This document shows, in pieces, positions 20,164 to 28,768 of a stretch of DNA of 64,000 nucleotides. Origin of the DNA: Isotricha intestinalis (lineage: Eukaryota; Ciliophora; Litostomatea; Vestibuliferida; Isotrichidae); the NCBI GenBank assembly GCA_023807065.1, contig JAJJLU010003465.1, forward strand, positions 1 to 64,000. Direction: 5' to 3'. The notes beneath the pieces were generated by a model. It was not told the origin of the DNA, made no database searches, and saw only the letters and a program-made list of their open reading frames with translations. The first letter of the stretch is position 1, and each line of letters begins with the position of its first letter. Both the position numbers and the translations under genes were made by a program.

Positions 20164-21075
20164 TTAATTTATTAAAGAATTCATATATTTTAATTTATGT
20201 TGAAATGTTACACAAAGAAAATGTTGTTCTTCAGGATTTATTATATCTTTTTTTTTTATTTTATTTAATTGTTCTATTGAAATTGAATTTGAATAATTTA
20301 ATGACTCAATTATTATTTTTTTATAAACTTTTTTATTTTTTTTTTTTATTAATGTTTCTTTTTTATTATTATTTTCTTCATTTTCTGAAATTTCTATTGT
20401 TTTAAAATTTATTGATTTTAAATTATTAATATTTCCTTTGATTACTTTTTTTTTATTATTTTTGATTTCTTCTTTTTTTTTATCTTCTAATGTAGTTTTT
20501 TCTTTTTTTTCTTCTGTTAAATTTTCTTTTTTGGAAAAATCTTCATTAAAATTTTTTTTATTTATTTCTTCTAATTTAATATTTGTTTTTTTTTCTGTTG
20601 AAAAATGAATGTTTTTATTTTTTTTAGATAATTTAAATAAATTAGGAATATTATTATCAATTGTAATTTGATTATTTTCATTATTTAAATTATTAGAAAA
20701 AGCAAATCGAGAAGATAAAAATAGTCTTTCTGCTAAAGCAAAATCTTTTTTATGAATTTTTTCTTTTTTAATTAATAAAGGATTAGATAAATTTTTTCCT
20801 TTTGTTAATTTTCTTGTTTCATCTTCACTTAATATAATTTTATTTAATTTTTCTTTTTTTATTGTACTTTTTTTTCTGTGATTTTTATTATATCTTATTA
20901 AATTTGTTCTTATATTTTCTTCATTTTTATTATCTTCTTCTTTAAATGAAAAAATATTTTCATTTAAATTTATATTTTGAAGGTTTTTATTAAGAAATTT
21001 TTTTTTTAATTTGATATTTGAAAATAAATCAAGACTTTTATCTTTATTGTTTAAATTAGAATTTTTAGAACTCAT
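20164..21075 (-). CDS. Lys/Asn-rich protein ending in the NPEE-HF motif
   Basis: 303 residues, mostly charged low complexity (Lys, Asn, Glu). A more ordered stretch is ALAERLFLSSRFAFSNNL at about residues 118-135. The C-terminal 30 residues (DIINPEEQHFLCVTFQHKL) match the end of the downstream neighbour. The bulk of the two proteins has diverged beyond recognition, leaving the C-terminal motif as the constrained part. Function unknown. Confidence 0.65.
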   Translation of the reverse strand: MSSKNSNLNNKDKSLDLFSNIKLKKKFLNKNLQNINLNENIFSFKEEDNKNEENIRTNLIRYNKNHRKKSTIKKEKLNKIILSEDETRKLTKGKNLSNPLLIKKEKIHKKDFALAERLFLSSRFAFSNNLNNENNQITIDNNIPNLFKLSKKNKNIHFSTEKKTNIKLEEINKKNFNEDFSKKENLTEEKKEKTTLEDKKKEEIKNNKKKVIKGNINNLKSINFKTIEISENEENNNKKETLIKKKNKKVYKKIIIESLNYSNSISIEQLNKIKKKDIINPEEQHFLCVTFQHKLKYMNSLIN

Positions 21076-21237
21076 ATTTCAAAAAATTAAAAAAATATTT
21101 TAAATTATTAGTATTTTATAAAATAATTGTTATAATTTACTATATATTCTTATTTATAATTTATAATTTATCATATTTTTTTTATTTGGTTTTTGTTTTA
21201 AATTTATTTTAAATATTAAAATAAAAATATTTCAAAT

Positions 21238-22164
21238 ATGGATAAAATTGCAAAAGAATTTTTAGATTATTTGATTTATATTGGTTTAGTTAACAATGAA
21301 TCAATAAAATTATTTATTGGGAACCTTAAAAATAAAGTAAATTCATCAAATAAATTAAGAGAAATATTAAGAAACACATTATTTTCTTATTTTACATCTT
21401 TATCAAATATACATATTAAATCTATTAGTACAATTATTGTAAATATATTTTTTAATAATAAAATAAAAGCCAATCAACATGTTATACAAAATTTAGTTTC
21501 AATATATGAAAAAAATAAAATAAATTCAATAAAAGAATTTTTTATTAAATGGTATACAATTACATTCAGTTATGATTTAAATAAAATATTAAAATTTACT
21601 TCTGGAGAAAATATAATTAATGATTATTATAATAAAAATAATATAGAAAATTTAAATGGCTTAGAAAGAAGAATGAATAAACAAAAAAAAGTATGTTCAT
21701 ATAGAAATATAAATAAAAATATAATGGGATATAATCAAAATGGGAATAATACATATTATATAAATAATAAAAAAAATTCTAGAAATAATATTTCAGAATG
21801 TATTGTTGCTGATTTTATTACAAGACAATATAATTATAAAAACAATTATAATTTAAAGAATAAAGAAAATGAAAATAAAAAACCTATTTCTACAAAATAT
21901 AATTCAAGTGAAGATTATAATAATCATTCAAATATTAACATTTATCAGAAATTAAATGATAATTCTAGTCATAATAAAATTAATAACGATAATAATGCTA
22001 AAAGTTTAAAAAATGAAAGTAGTGTTATTTTCTCTGCAAAAAGTAATATTAGTCATTCTAGAAAAATTGGAAGTAAAGGAAAAATTCCTAGTTTTTATAA
22101 TGATTATAAATCATCTACAAATACAAGAAGGAAATTAATGAGAAAAATAAATAATGATAATTAA
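21238..22164 (+). CDS. Unrecognised protein with helical N-terminus and Asn-rich tail
   Basis: 308 residues. The first 125 residues are hydrophobic-rich and helical (EFLDYLIYIGLVNNESIKL, then a second half with IKEFFIKWYTITFSYDLNK) and look like a small folded domain. The remaining 180 are Asn/Lys/Ser low complexity. I do not recognise the domain. It starts 162 bp from the divergent low-complexity gene at 21075. The stop is a TAA at 22162. Confidence 0.65.
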   Translation: MDKIAKEFLDYLIYIGLVNNESIKLFIGNLKNKVNSSNKLREILRNTLFSYFTSLSNIHIKSISTIIVNIFFNNKIKANQHVIQNLVSIYEKNKINSIKEFFIKWYTITFSYDLNKILKFTSGENIINDYYNKNNIENLNGLERRMNKQKKVCSYRNINKNIMGYNQNGNNTYYINNKKNSRNNISECIVADFITRQYNYKNNYNLKNKENENKKPISTKYNSSEDYNNHSNINIYQKLNDNSSHNKINNDNNAKSLKNESSVIFSAKSNISHSRKIGSKGKIPSFYNDYKSSTNTRRKLMRKINNDN

Positions 22165-22379
22165 CTTTTATAATTAATAAATAAAATTAAAAATTTTTTA
22201 GAATACAAATAAATAAAATTATATATTTGAAACAAATTTAAGTAAATAATTAAATAATTGAATTATTCATTAAAACAATTAGGTAACATAAAATAGTAAT
22301 AAATATAACCAAAGAAAATAAAAGTAAAAAAACAATAATTAATTTAATATCGAATTGTTTAACTTTTTGTTTAAATTTA
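22165..22379. other. Spacer, nothing recognised
   Basis: AT-rich DNA between the Asn-rich gene and the relic at 22.4 kb. No gene or repeat is evident. Confidence 0.5.
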
Positions 22380-22629
22380 TTAGTCTTTATCAAAATAATT
22401 TTTAGATTGCTCTTTTAAAGTATTTACTTTTTTAACAACAATTTCTAAATGTCTCCTCTTTCTTTTAATACTTCTGCAGATTCAATTAAAGCACTCTATA
22501 AAAACATTTATTTATTATTATTTTACTTATTGTCATATGAAATATTTGTTTCTTAATAATCTAAATGCTATTTGTGGTATATTTTCTTCTTCTTCAGCAA
22601 AATTACAAAAATTTTTCTATTATTTCTTG
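22380..22629 (-). pseudogene. C-terminal relic of an unidentified helical protein
   Basis: Minus-strand reading gives, in pieces, QEIIEK, CNFAEEEENIPQIAFRLL, then after an intron-like gap ALIESAEVLKERGD, HLEIVVKKVNTLKEQSKNYF and DKD followed by TAA at 22380. A GTAAAA...TATAG segment (22496-22526, 31 bp) looks like a genuine intron and a TAG acceptor lies at 22630. Three single-base frame changes are needed to connect the pieces, and no upstream exon is visible before the neighbouring FAN1-type gene's stop at 22717. The helices look like a TPR or SNARE-type tail but I cannot name the family. Most likely a dead fragment; dense indel errors are the alternative. Confidence 0.55.
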
Positions 22630-22716
22630 CTATTAAAACATAATGTATTATTGGGATAATAATAAATTGAATTGTATAATTATTTATAAATTTTTAAATT
22701 AATATTATTATATAAT

Positions 22717-25700
22717 TTATTTTATATGTAATACTTCTAATTGAATTTCTTTTTCGTATAATAATTTCAACCAAAAAATTTGATATTCACTTAATTTATC
22801 ATTTGTACTTTTTACTTCTACTAATTTTAATGAATCCCAAATTGATTCTATATAATTTGAATTATTTTCTTCTTTTTTTATTTTTTTTTCCTTCCATAAA
22901 AATAAATCAGGCATTCCTCTTCTAAAATATTTAGAACCTTCAATTAATATTTCTTTAAATATTTTAACCATTTTCTTCGGTGTCATTGCAATAGAAATTT
23001 TAATTAAAATATCTTTTGAAATATAAGGATTATTCCAATCAATAAAAGGACTTTTAATATTTTTCTTTTTATCAAAAAAATCCGAAATATAATTATAAAT
23101 ATCATTAACATTAAAATTTTCAATATTATTTAATTGTTGATCAATAATTTCTTTTCTCTGAAAATAAAATTCTTTTTCGAAAAAATCCAAAGGAGCAAAT
23201 TGAAAATGAGATTGAAAAACAAAAGGTAATTTATCATAATAAATACAATCCCATAAATAAATATTATATAAAGAAGGAATAATTAAATTTTCACCGTGAA
23301 TTCCAAAATAATTAAAGTTAATATTATAATATGATAAAGCATATTCTTCAACTGTTGAAATTATATTTTTTTCATTTTCATTATAAATTGAATAAATTCT
23401 TCTTCCTGATGTTTTATTATATAAACTTTCACTTTCTATTGTTTTTGTTATTTCTGTTAGAAATTGTAAATTTAATTTTAAGGATATATTATAATTTGTT
23501 AATTGATTTAATATTTGATTTTTCCCTTTGTTTTTTTTATTATTTTTTTCTTCTTTAAATTTATTGTAATTCTTTTCTATTTTTAATAAATATCCTCCTT
23601 TTATTATATTATATTTCTTTATATCATTTTCTATACATATGTTTAATATTGTTATTGATGTTTTTTTACTTTTTAAATGATGGTTGTAATTTAATATTAA
23701 TCTATAATATATTTGACCTCTTTTCTTTAAAATGAAATTATTTTCAATGTTGTTTAATAAGAATAAATAAATAAAATTACTTTTTTCATAAAATTTTATT
23801 TTTTCAGATATTTCTGCCAAATAAAATAATAATTGTGATGAAATATTTTCTGAATTAAATTTATTTAAAAAAGATTTTTCATTTATATTTAAATCTTTAT
23901 TAGAATATAATTGTTCTAATAATTCTAATAATTTATTATTATATTCTTTTAAATTCTCTTCTTCATTTATTGACTTTTTATTTAAATTAAGTATATTTAC
24001 TAAATTTTGATTTGTAATAATTAAAAGATGATAATATAATATATTTAAAATCTTTTCACATGAAATAGGATTATTCATTTCATTATTATTAAATAAAGAA
24101 TATATATTATATGAATTTCTTATTTGATAAAGAGCATCGTAAATTTCAAAACTTTCTTTTTCTTTAAATATTTTATTAATTTCATCAACTTTATAATTTT
24201 CAAATTTTTCAATTCCATAAAATTCTTTTCCAAAACTATTTAAATCTTTATAATCACTATAAAAAAAGAATAATCTTGTGGAAATATCAAAAAATTTACA
24301 AAAATAAGAATTTAAAGTGAAAAAATTCATATTATATTTATTAAATAATTTCTTAATATTTTCTAATTTTGATTTATTTTGTTCTGTATTAATATTAATA
24401 AATGATTCTAAAAATGAACTTCTTTTATCTGACAAATAAGTATCGATTTTATTTATTATTTTATTTACTAAAAAATTTTTTCCTGATGATAATAAGTTTG
24501 TTAATTTTGGATTTAAATGTACTTTTTTAAAATTAGAATAATTTAAAAATGTTTCTATATATTTATTATTATAATTTTTATTTTTTTTTGATATATTAAA
24601 ATGATTTGAAAATTGTTCTTCTAGAATATTTCTTACTTCTCTTCTTTTATTTTCTTCTTTATTCAAATTTAAAGAAGTTATAAATGTTGAAATATTGTTT
24701 ATATCTTCAATTAATAATTTATTTATTTCATTTGAATTTATATATTTTGTTAAATTATAAAAAGGATTATTTAAGAATATTTCTTCTATATTTTTATTAA
24801 AAAATGATGAATTAATTATTTTTGAATCTTTTGCATATTTTGATAATTCATTATCTAAATTTTTTAATTCTTCAACTTTAAAATAATATAAATATTCAAA
24901 CATTTCATTATAATTAATATTAAAATTGTCAGTTAAAAAAACTTGAATAAATTCTTTTTTTATTAAATTATTTAAATTTTCTAAATTTGATTCTTTTAAA
25001 TTATTAATATTAATCCATTTTGAAGTTCTTTTCATAAATAAAAGTAATAAATTTTTTTCTTCTTTTGTCAACTCATTAAATTTATTATAAAAGTCTTTAT
25101 CTTTTTCATCAAAAATAAATTCATAAGAATTAACAATTGATAATATTCTTTCAGAATTATTTAATAAATAATCAGAAAAAGAAGAATTTTTATTTTCATC
25201 TTTTTCAAATTCATTTGAGAATAAAAAGTCTAATAATTCATTTTTCTTTTTTTCAAAATTAGAATTTAAATTATTATTACCTATATTTAAAGAAATATTT
25301 TGTAATTTTTTTAATATTTTTATACAATCATTTCCTAAAATATGTTTTTCATTAAAAGAAAGAGAATAAAATTTATTTGAATCATCAAATTTAATATTTA
25401 TACCATATTGATTATATAATAATTGAATTATTAAATAAATTTTTGTATTATTATCTGATGATAAATATGAATTAATTTGAATAAATTTTATTTTTGATAA
25501 AAAATATATTAATTCAGATATATTCTTTGTTATATATCCAAATTCTTTATTATTATATTTTAAATTTATTATATTTTCATTAAATATTAATTCTAACTCA
25601 ATAAAATTTTCTTTTTTTTCAAATTTTATTTCTTCATTCTTTTTAATACCTATATTTGTTTCTATTATTATAGGAAATAATATTATATTTTCATTTAATA

Positions 25701-25995
25701 TATTCTTTTTATCATTATTTTGATTGTAATATATTTTTTTATTTTCATTTTTAAATAAACCATTGTTTATTAATCCTAATTCTTTTTCAATTCTAAGTGT
25801 TTTTAATAAATTATCTTCTTTTATTTTATTCATTTCTAAATCTTTATCTTTATCTTTTTCTTTTTCTATTTTTTTTTCTTCTTTTTTAATTTCCAATTTT
25901 CCTGTTTTCAAAAAATTATCAATATCAAATTGATTTTTGGCAATTCTTTTCTGGGAATTTTTTTGAATTTTATTTCTTGAAATTTTAAATTTCAT
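22717..25995 (-). CDS. FAN1: FAN1-type structure-specific nuclease (VRR-NUC domain)
   Basis: 1092 residues, close to the usual 1000-residue FAN1 length. The last 110 residues are a VRR-NUC (PD-D/E-x-K) nuclease: KYFRRGMPDLFLW supplies the catalytic Asp and KLVEVKSTNDKLSEYQIFWL supplies E-x-K and the conserved TNDKLS-x-x-Q segment. Upstream is SLYNIYLWDCIYYDKLPFVF plus FQFAPLDFFEKEFYFQRK, typical of the region before the nuclease in FAN1. FAN1 incises DNA near interstrand crosslinks and flaps. The middle 700 residues are helical, consistent with the SAP/TPR part. A near-N-terminal QFDIDNFL resembles a degenerate PIP box (inference). No UBZ zinc finger is visible. Frame uninterrupted. Confidence 0.88.
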   Translation of the reverse strand: MKFKISRNKIQKNSQKRIAKNQFDIDNFLKTGKLEIKKEEKKIEKEKDKDKDLEMNKIKEDNLLKTLRIEKELGLINNGLFKNENKKIYYNQNNDKKNILNENIILFPIIIETNIGIKKNEEIKFEKKENFIELELIFNENIINLKYNNKEFGYITKNISELIYFLSKIKFIQINSYLSSDNNTKIYLIIQLLYNQYGINIKFDDSNKFYSLSFNEKHILGNDCIKILKKLQNISLNIGNNNLNSNFEKKKNELLDFLFSNEFEKDENKNSSFSDYLLNNSERILSIVNSYEFIFDEKDKDFYNKFNELTKEEKNLLLLFMKRTSKWININNLKESNLENLNNLIKKEFIQVFLTDNFNINYNEMFEYLYYFKVEELKNLDNELSKYAKDSKIINSSFFNKNIEEIFLNNPFYNLTKYINSNEINKLLIEDINNISTFITSLNLNKEENKRREVRNILEEQFSNHFNISKKNKNYNNKYIETFLNYSNFKKVHLNPKLTNLLSSGKNFLVNKIINKIDTYLSDKRSSFLESFININTEQNKSKLENIKKLFNKYNMNFFTLNSYFCKFFDISTRLFFFYSDYKDLNSFGKEFYGIEKFENYKVDEINKIFKEKESFEIYDALYQIRNSYNIYSLFNNNEMNNPISCEKILNILYYHLLIITNQNLVNILNLNKKSINEEENLKEYNNKLLELLEQLYSNKDLNINEKSFLNKFNSENISSQLLFYLAEISEKIKFYEKSNFIYLFLLNNIENNFILKKRGQIYYRLILNYNHHLKSKKTSITILNICIENDIKKYNIIKGGYLLKIEKNYNKFKEEKNNKKNKGKNQILNQLTNYNISLKLNLQFLTEITKTIESESLYNKTSGRRIYSIYNENEKNIISTVEEYALSYYNINFNYFGIHGENLIIPSLYNIYLWDCIYYDKLPFVFQSHFQFAPLDFFEKEFYFQRKEIIDQQLNNIENFNVNDIYNYISDFFDKKKNIKSPFIDWNNPYISKDILIKISIAMTPKKMVKIFKEILIEGSKYFRRGMPDLFLWKEKKIKKEENNSNYIESIWDSLKLVEVKSTNDKLSEYQIFWLKLLYEKEIQLEVLHIK

Positions 25996-26081
25996 CCTAA
26001 AATTTAAAAAATTATATTAAAAAACAAATAATTTAAATTAAAGTTAAAATAATTAAATAAATAAAAGTAAATAAATAACTA

Positions 26082-26858
26082 ATGGGAATATCAAAATCAA
26101 ACTCAAAACAAAAAATGAACAATAAAATAATTTCAATAATAAAATCAAAAATAAAAGAAATAAATGCATGTGAAAAAAATCCATTAATCCTTATATCGAC
26201 TGGAGCATATTGTCCTCCTCATAAAGTTCACATTCAAAATTTCATAATTTGTAAAAATCAAATAAAAACTCATAATTTAATATTAGGATTAATAAGTCCT
26301 TCACATGACAGTTATGTTAATTATAAAAATCCATCTCCTTGGAATTTAAAAAGTGAAGTTAGATTAAAATTACTTGATTCAATTATTAAAGAAGAAAAAC
26401 AAGATAATTTTCTTTTATCCGATTCATGGGAAAGTGAACAAGAAGATTTTATTGATTTTCCTTCTGTTTTCAAATTAAGAGGAAAAGAAATTAAAGAAAT
26501 TTGTAAAAGTAAATTTAATTTAAATATTGATTTTGGCTTTATTATGGGAGCTGATTTAGTTATTAGAACTAAATGCATGAAATATATGTCTCAAATTGGT
26601 ATTCTTGTTATTATTTTAAGACCTGATTGGGATAATAATTTTATTTTTGAAATGAAAAATAATTTAGATAAACAATTACAAGATAATGTTATTATTGTTG
26701 AACTTAATGATAATTATTTTTGTGAGCCTATGTCTAGTACTCTTGTTAGAGATTTATTTCAACAAGAAAAATATGATCAAGTTATTAAGTTTACTTCTAA
26801 AGATTCTGTTGATATTTTAAATAAGTATTTTGAGAAGAGTAAAAATATAAAAGAATAG
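26082..26858 (+). CDS. Nicotinamide/nicotinate mononucleotide adenylyltransferase
   Basis: 258 residues. The nucleotidyl-transferase signature is STGAYCPPHKVH (about 38-49), the G-x-x-x-P-P-H-x-x-H form of the class motif. LKSEVRLKLLD follows, and the second signature MSSTLVRDLF (about 217-226) corresponds to the I-S-S-T-x-x-R motif of NMN adenylyltransferases. FIGADLV-type wording (GFIMGADLVIRTK) is also present. It makes NAD+ or its deamido form from ATP and NMN/NaMN. The N-terminus MGISKS fits an N-myristoylation signal (Gly2, Ser6), so membrane attachment is possible. It ends with TAG, rare in this window. It diverges from the FAN1 gene with an 86 bp spacer. Confidence 0.88.
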   Translation: MGISKSNSKQKMNNKIISIIKSKIKEINACEKNPLILISTGAYCPPHKVHIQNFIICKNQIKTHNLILGLISPSHDSYVNYKNPSPWNLKSEVRLKLLDSIIKEEKQDNFLLSDSWESEQEDFIDFPSVFKLRGKEIKEICKSKFNLNIDFGFIMGADLVIRTKCMKYMSQIGILVIILRPDWDNNFIFEMKNNLDKQLQDNVIIVELNDNYFCEPMSSTLVRDLFQQEKYDQVIKFTSKDSVDILNKYFEKSKNIKE

Positions 26859-27137
26859 TGAATGATTATCTTTTTCATTTTGATATTTTTTATTATTTTG
26901 AATTGATTATGAATAATATCCAATATATTTAAATATAAGTAAAAGTTATTAAAATTAGTTTCCTCTTAACTGAATATGAATTAAGGATTTCTTATTTATT
27001 TAAAATGAATAATTCAATTTAAACATAAAATATAAATAAAATATAAAAAAACAAAGTTTAATTCAAAACATATTAAAATTTCCTAAAAAAATAATACATT
27101 AAACAATAGAACAAAAATAAAAAAATAAAAAGTTAAT

Positions 27138-28046
27138 TTAAAGAAAATAAGGAACAAGAGTTCTAGGAGGAGAACTTTTGGCGCTTTCTGGAGCAGAATC
27201 AAAGATATCAAAATGTCTTTCTAAATTATACCCAAGTTTTAGAATAGAAGCTTTATTCCCACATCTATAACAATAATTAGGAGCAGACCACACAGTTACT
27301 AAATTTTGATCTTTAAACCAATATTTAAAACCATCATTGACTAATTGATGAGCTCTACAAACCAATTCTAGATTATTTAAAAAGCAAAACTCATTAACGA
27401 CCTTCCATCCGAAAAGCCATCCTGCACCTCTACAACTCATAACCCAACATTCAATATCATCAGGATCACTCCACATTAAATCACAATATGCACCTTCATG
27501 TGGAATTTCCATTCTACGATTAATTAATCTTATTTGATCTACTGTTTCAATATTAGGAGAAAGACCACCATGAATACAAAAAATTTTCCCTTCTATTAAT
27601 GCTGCTATTGGTAAATAATCAAATAAATCTGTAAAATAATTCCATACATTTGCATTCCCATATTTTCTAGTTACTTCTTCATAAAAACCATATGTATATG
27701 ATATTTGTCTTGATTCATGGTTACCTCTTGTTAATGTTATGTGACTTGGGTATTTTATTTTCAATGCTAATAGAAGAGAGAAAGTTTCCACTCCGTTGTA
27801 ACCTCGATCTACGAAGTCACCCATGAATACGTAACGTGAGTTTGGAATCTCACCTCCTGTTTTAAATAATTCGTATAAATCATATATTTGACCGTGTATA
27901 TCACCACATATTATTACTGGGGCTGTTACGTGTTGAACGTTGCTTTCTTCTATAAATATTTCCATTGCTTTCTCACATAGGAGTTTTACATCTGATTCTG
28001 GGAGACATTTTGTCTGTTGTAATTGAGATATCCATTTATCTTCCAT
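27138..28046 (-). CDS. PP4/PP6-type Ser/Thr protein phosphatase catalytic subunit
   Basis: 302 residues, the standard length. All PPP motifs are present: GDIHGQ, GDFVDRG, RGNHES, HGGLSP, RAHQLV and [17 protein letters not shown] near the N-terminus and the short PYFL tail are shared by PP4 and PP6 (and PP2A ends YFL). The N-terminal helix and FDYL...GKIFC favour PP4, while GAGWLFG favours PP6; I cannot settle which. The Tyr-Phe-Leu end is the carboxymethylation-type tail. All metal ligands are intact, so an active enzyme is expected. Confidence 0.92.
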   Translation of the reverse strand: MEDKWISQLQQTKCLPESDVKLLCEKAMEIFIEESNVQHVTAPVIICGDIHGQIYDLYELFKTGGEIPNSRYVFMGDFVDRGYNGVETFSLLLALKIKYPSHITLTRGNHESRQISYTYGFYEEVTRKYGNANVWNYFTDLFDYLPIAALIEGKIFCIHGGLSPNIETVDQIRLINRRMEIPHEGAYCDLMWSDPDDIECWVMSCRGAGWLFGWKVVNEFCFLNNLELVCRAHQLVNDGFKYWFKDQNLVTVWSAPNYCYRCGNKASILKLGYNLERHFDIFDSAPESAKSSPPRTLVPYFL

Positions 28047-28141
28047 TTTTTTTTTGGATTTTTTTTATTATTTTATTTATTGCTTTTTTTCATTTTTTGT
28101 GAAATTGTGTTTATATTATTTATTATAATGATATAATAAAA

Positions 28142-28450
28142 ATGAAAGCTTTTAAAGGGAAATCTTATTTCGCTCCTGTTGAAAAAGATAGGAAAGAAAT
28201 GGGGAAATTTCAAGAAAAAGTTGATCAAAAATTTGTTTCATCTAGAGGAAAAATATCAAGTGGATATAAAAATGCTCCTTCTGCAATGGGAAATTTACCT
28301 TCTAAAACTGCAATTGCTAGAAAAAAGAATAAAAAATGGACTTATGGAGAAATTTTCTTAATTTCTCTTATTGTTTTAATGATTTCTTTTTTTCTTTTTT
28401 TATTAATCAGTATTGTTTTCTTCCCTTCTGAAGAAGATAATCCAAAATAA
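28142..28450 (+). CDS. Small tail-anchored membrane protein
   Basis: 102 residues. A basic, polar N-terminal part (KGKSYFAPVEKDRKEMGKF, then KTAIARKKNKKW) is followed by one long hydrophobic helix, FLISLIVLMISFFLFLLISI (about residues 73-93), and an eight- to nine-residue acidic tail. This is the topology of a C-tail-anchored ER protein; the size is like SERP1/RAMP4 or TRIQK, but sequence support for either is weak. It lies 95 bp from the divergent PP4/PP6 gene and shares its promoter region. Confidence 0.7.
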   Translation: MKAFKGKSYFAPVEKDRKEMGKFQEKVDQKFVSSRGKISSGYKNAPSAMGNLPSKTAIARKKNKKWTYGEIFLISLIVLMISFFLFLLISIVFFPSEEDNPK

Positions 28451-28768
28451 TAAATGAAAATAAATAAAAATAAATAAATATATATAATTTAAACTATTAA
28501 AAGTTTAAATTTTTATTTAAAAATATTATTAATTTAAACTAGTTATTTAAGTCTTGTGCCAAATTATTTATTGTTATATAATCAATTAAATTAAGTATCA
28601 ATAACTTGATTTTAATCTTAATAATTATACAATTAAATTTCACATTTCATTTTATAAAATTTTTAATTATCTAAATTACTTAAAATAACCCTAATTTTCC
28701 ATTTCTTAAATATTGCCAAATTAAAAATTATATTATTATAAAAAAACTAAAAAAACTTATATTTTTTT
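28451..28768. other. Spacer between convergent genes, nothing recognised
   Basis: AT-rich DNA between the small membrane protein gene and the PPKL gene. No open frame or structured element seen. Confidence 0.55.

Noticed and set aside
22380..22629. Naming the 22.4 kb relic as an R-SNARE or an IFT/TPR protein
   Set aside because: Both resemblances are weak helix patterns; the fragment is too short and shifted to decide.
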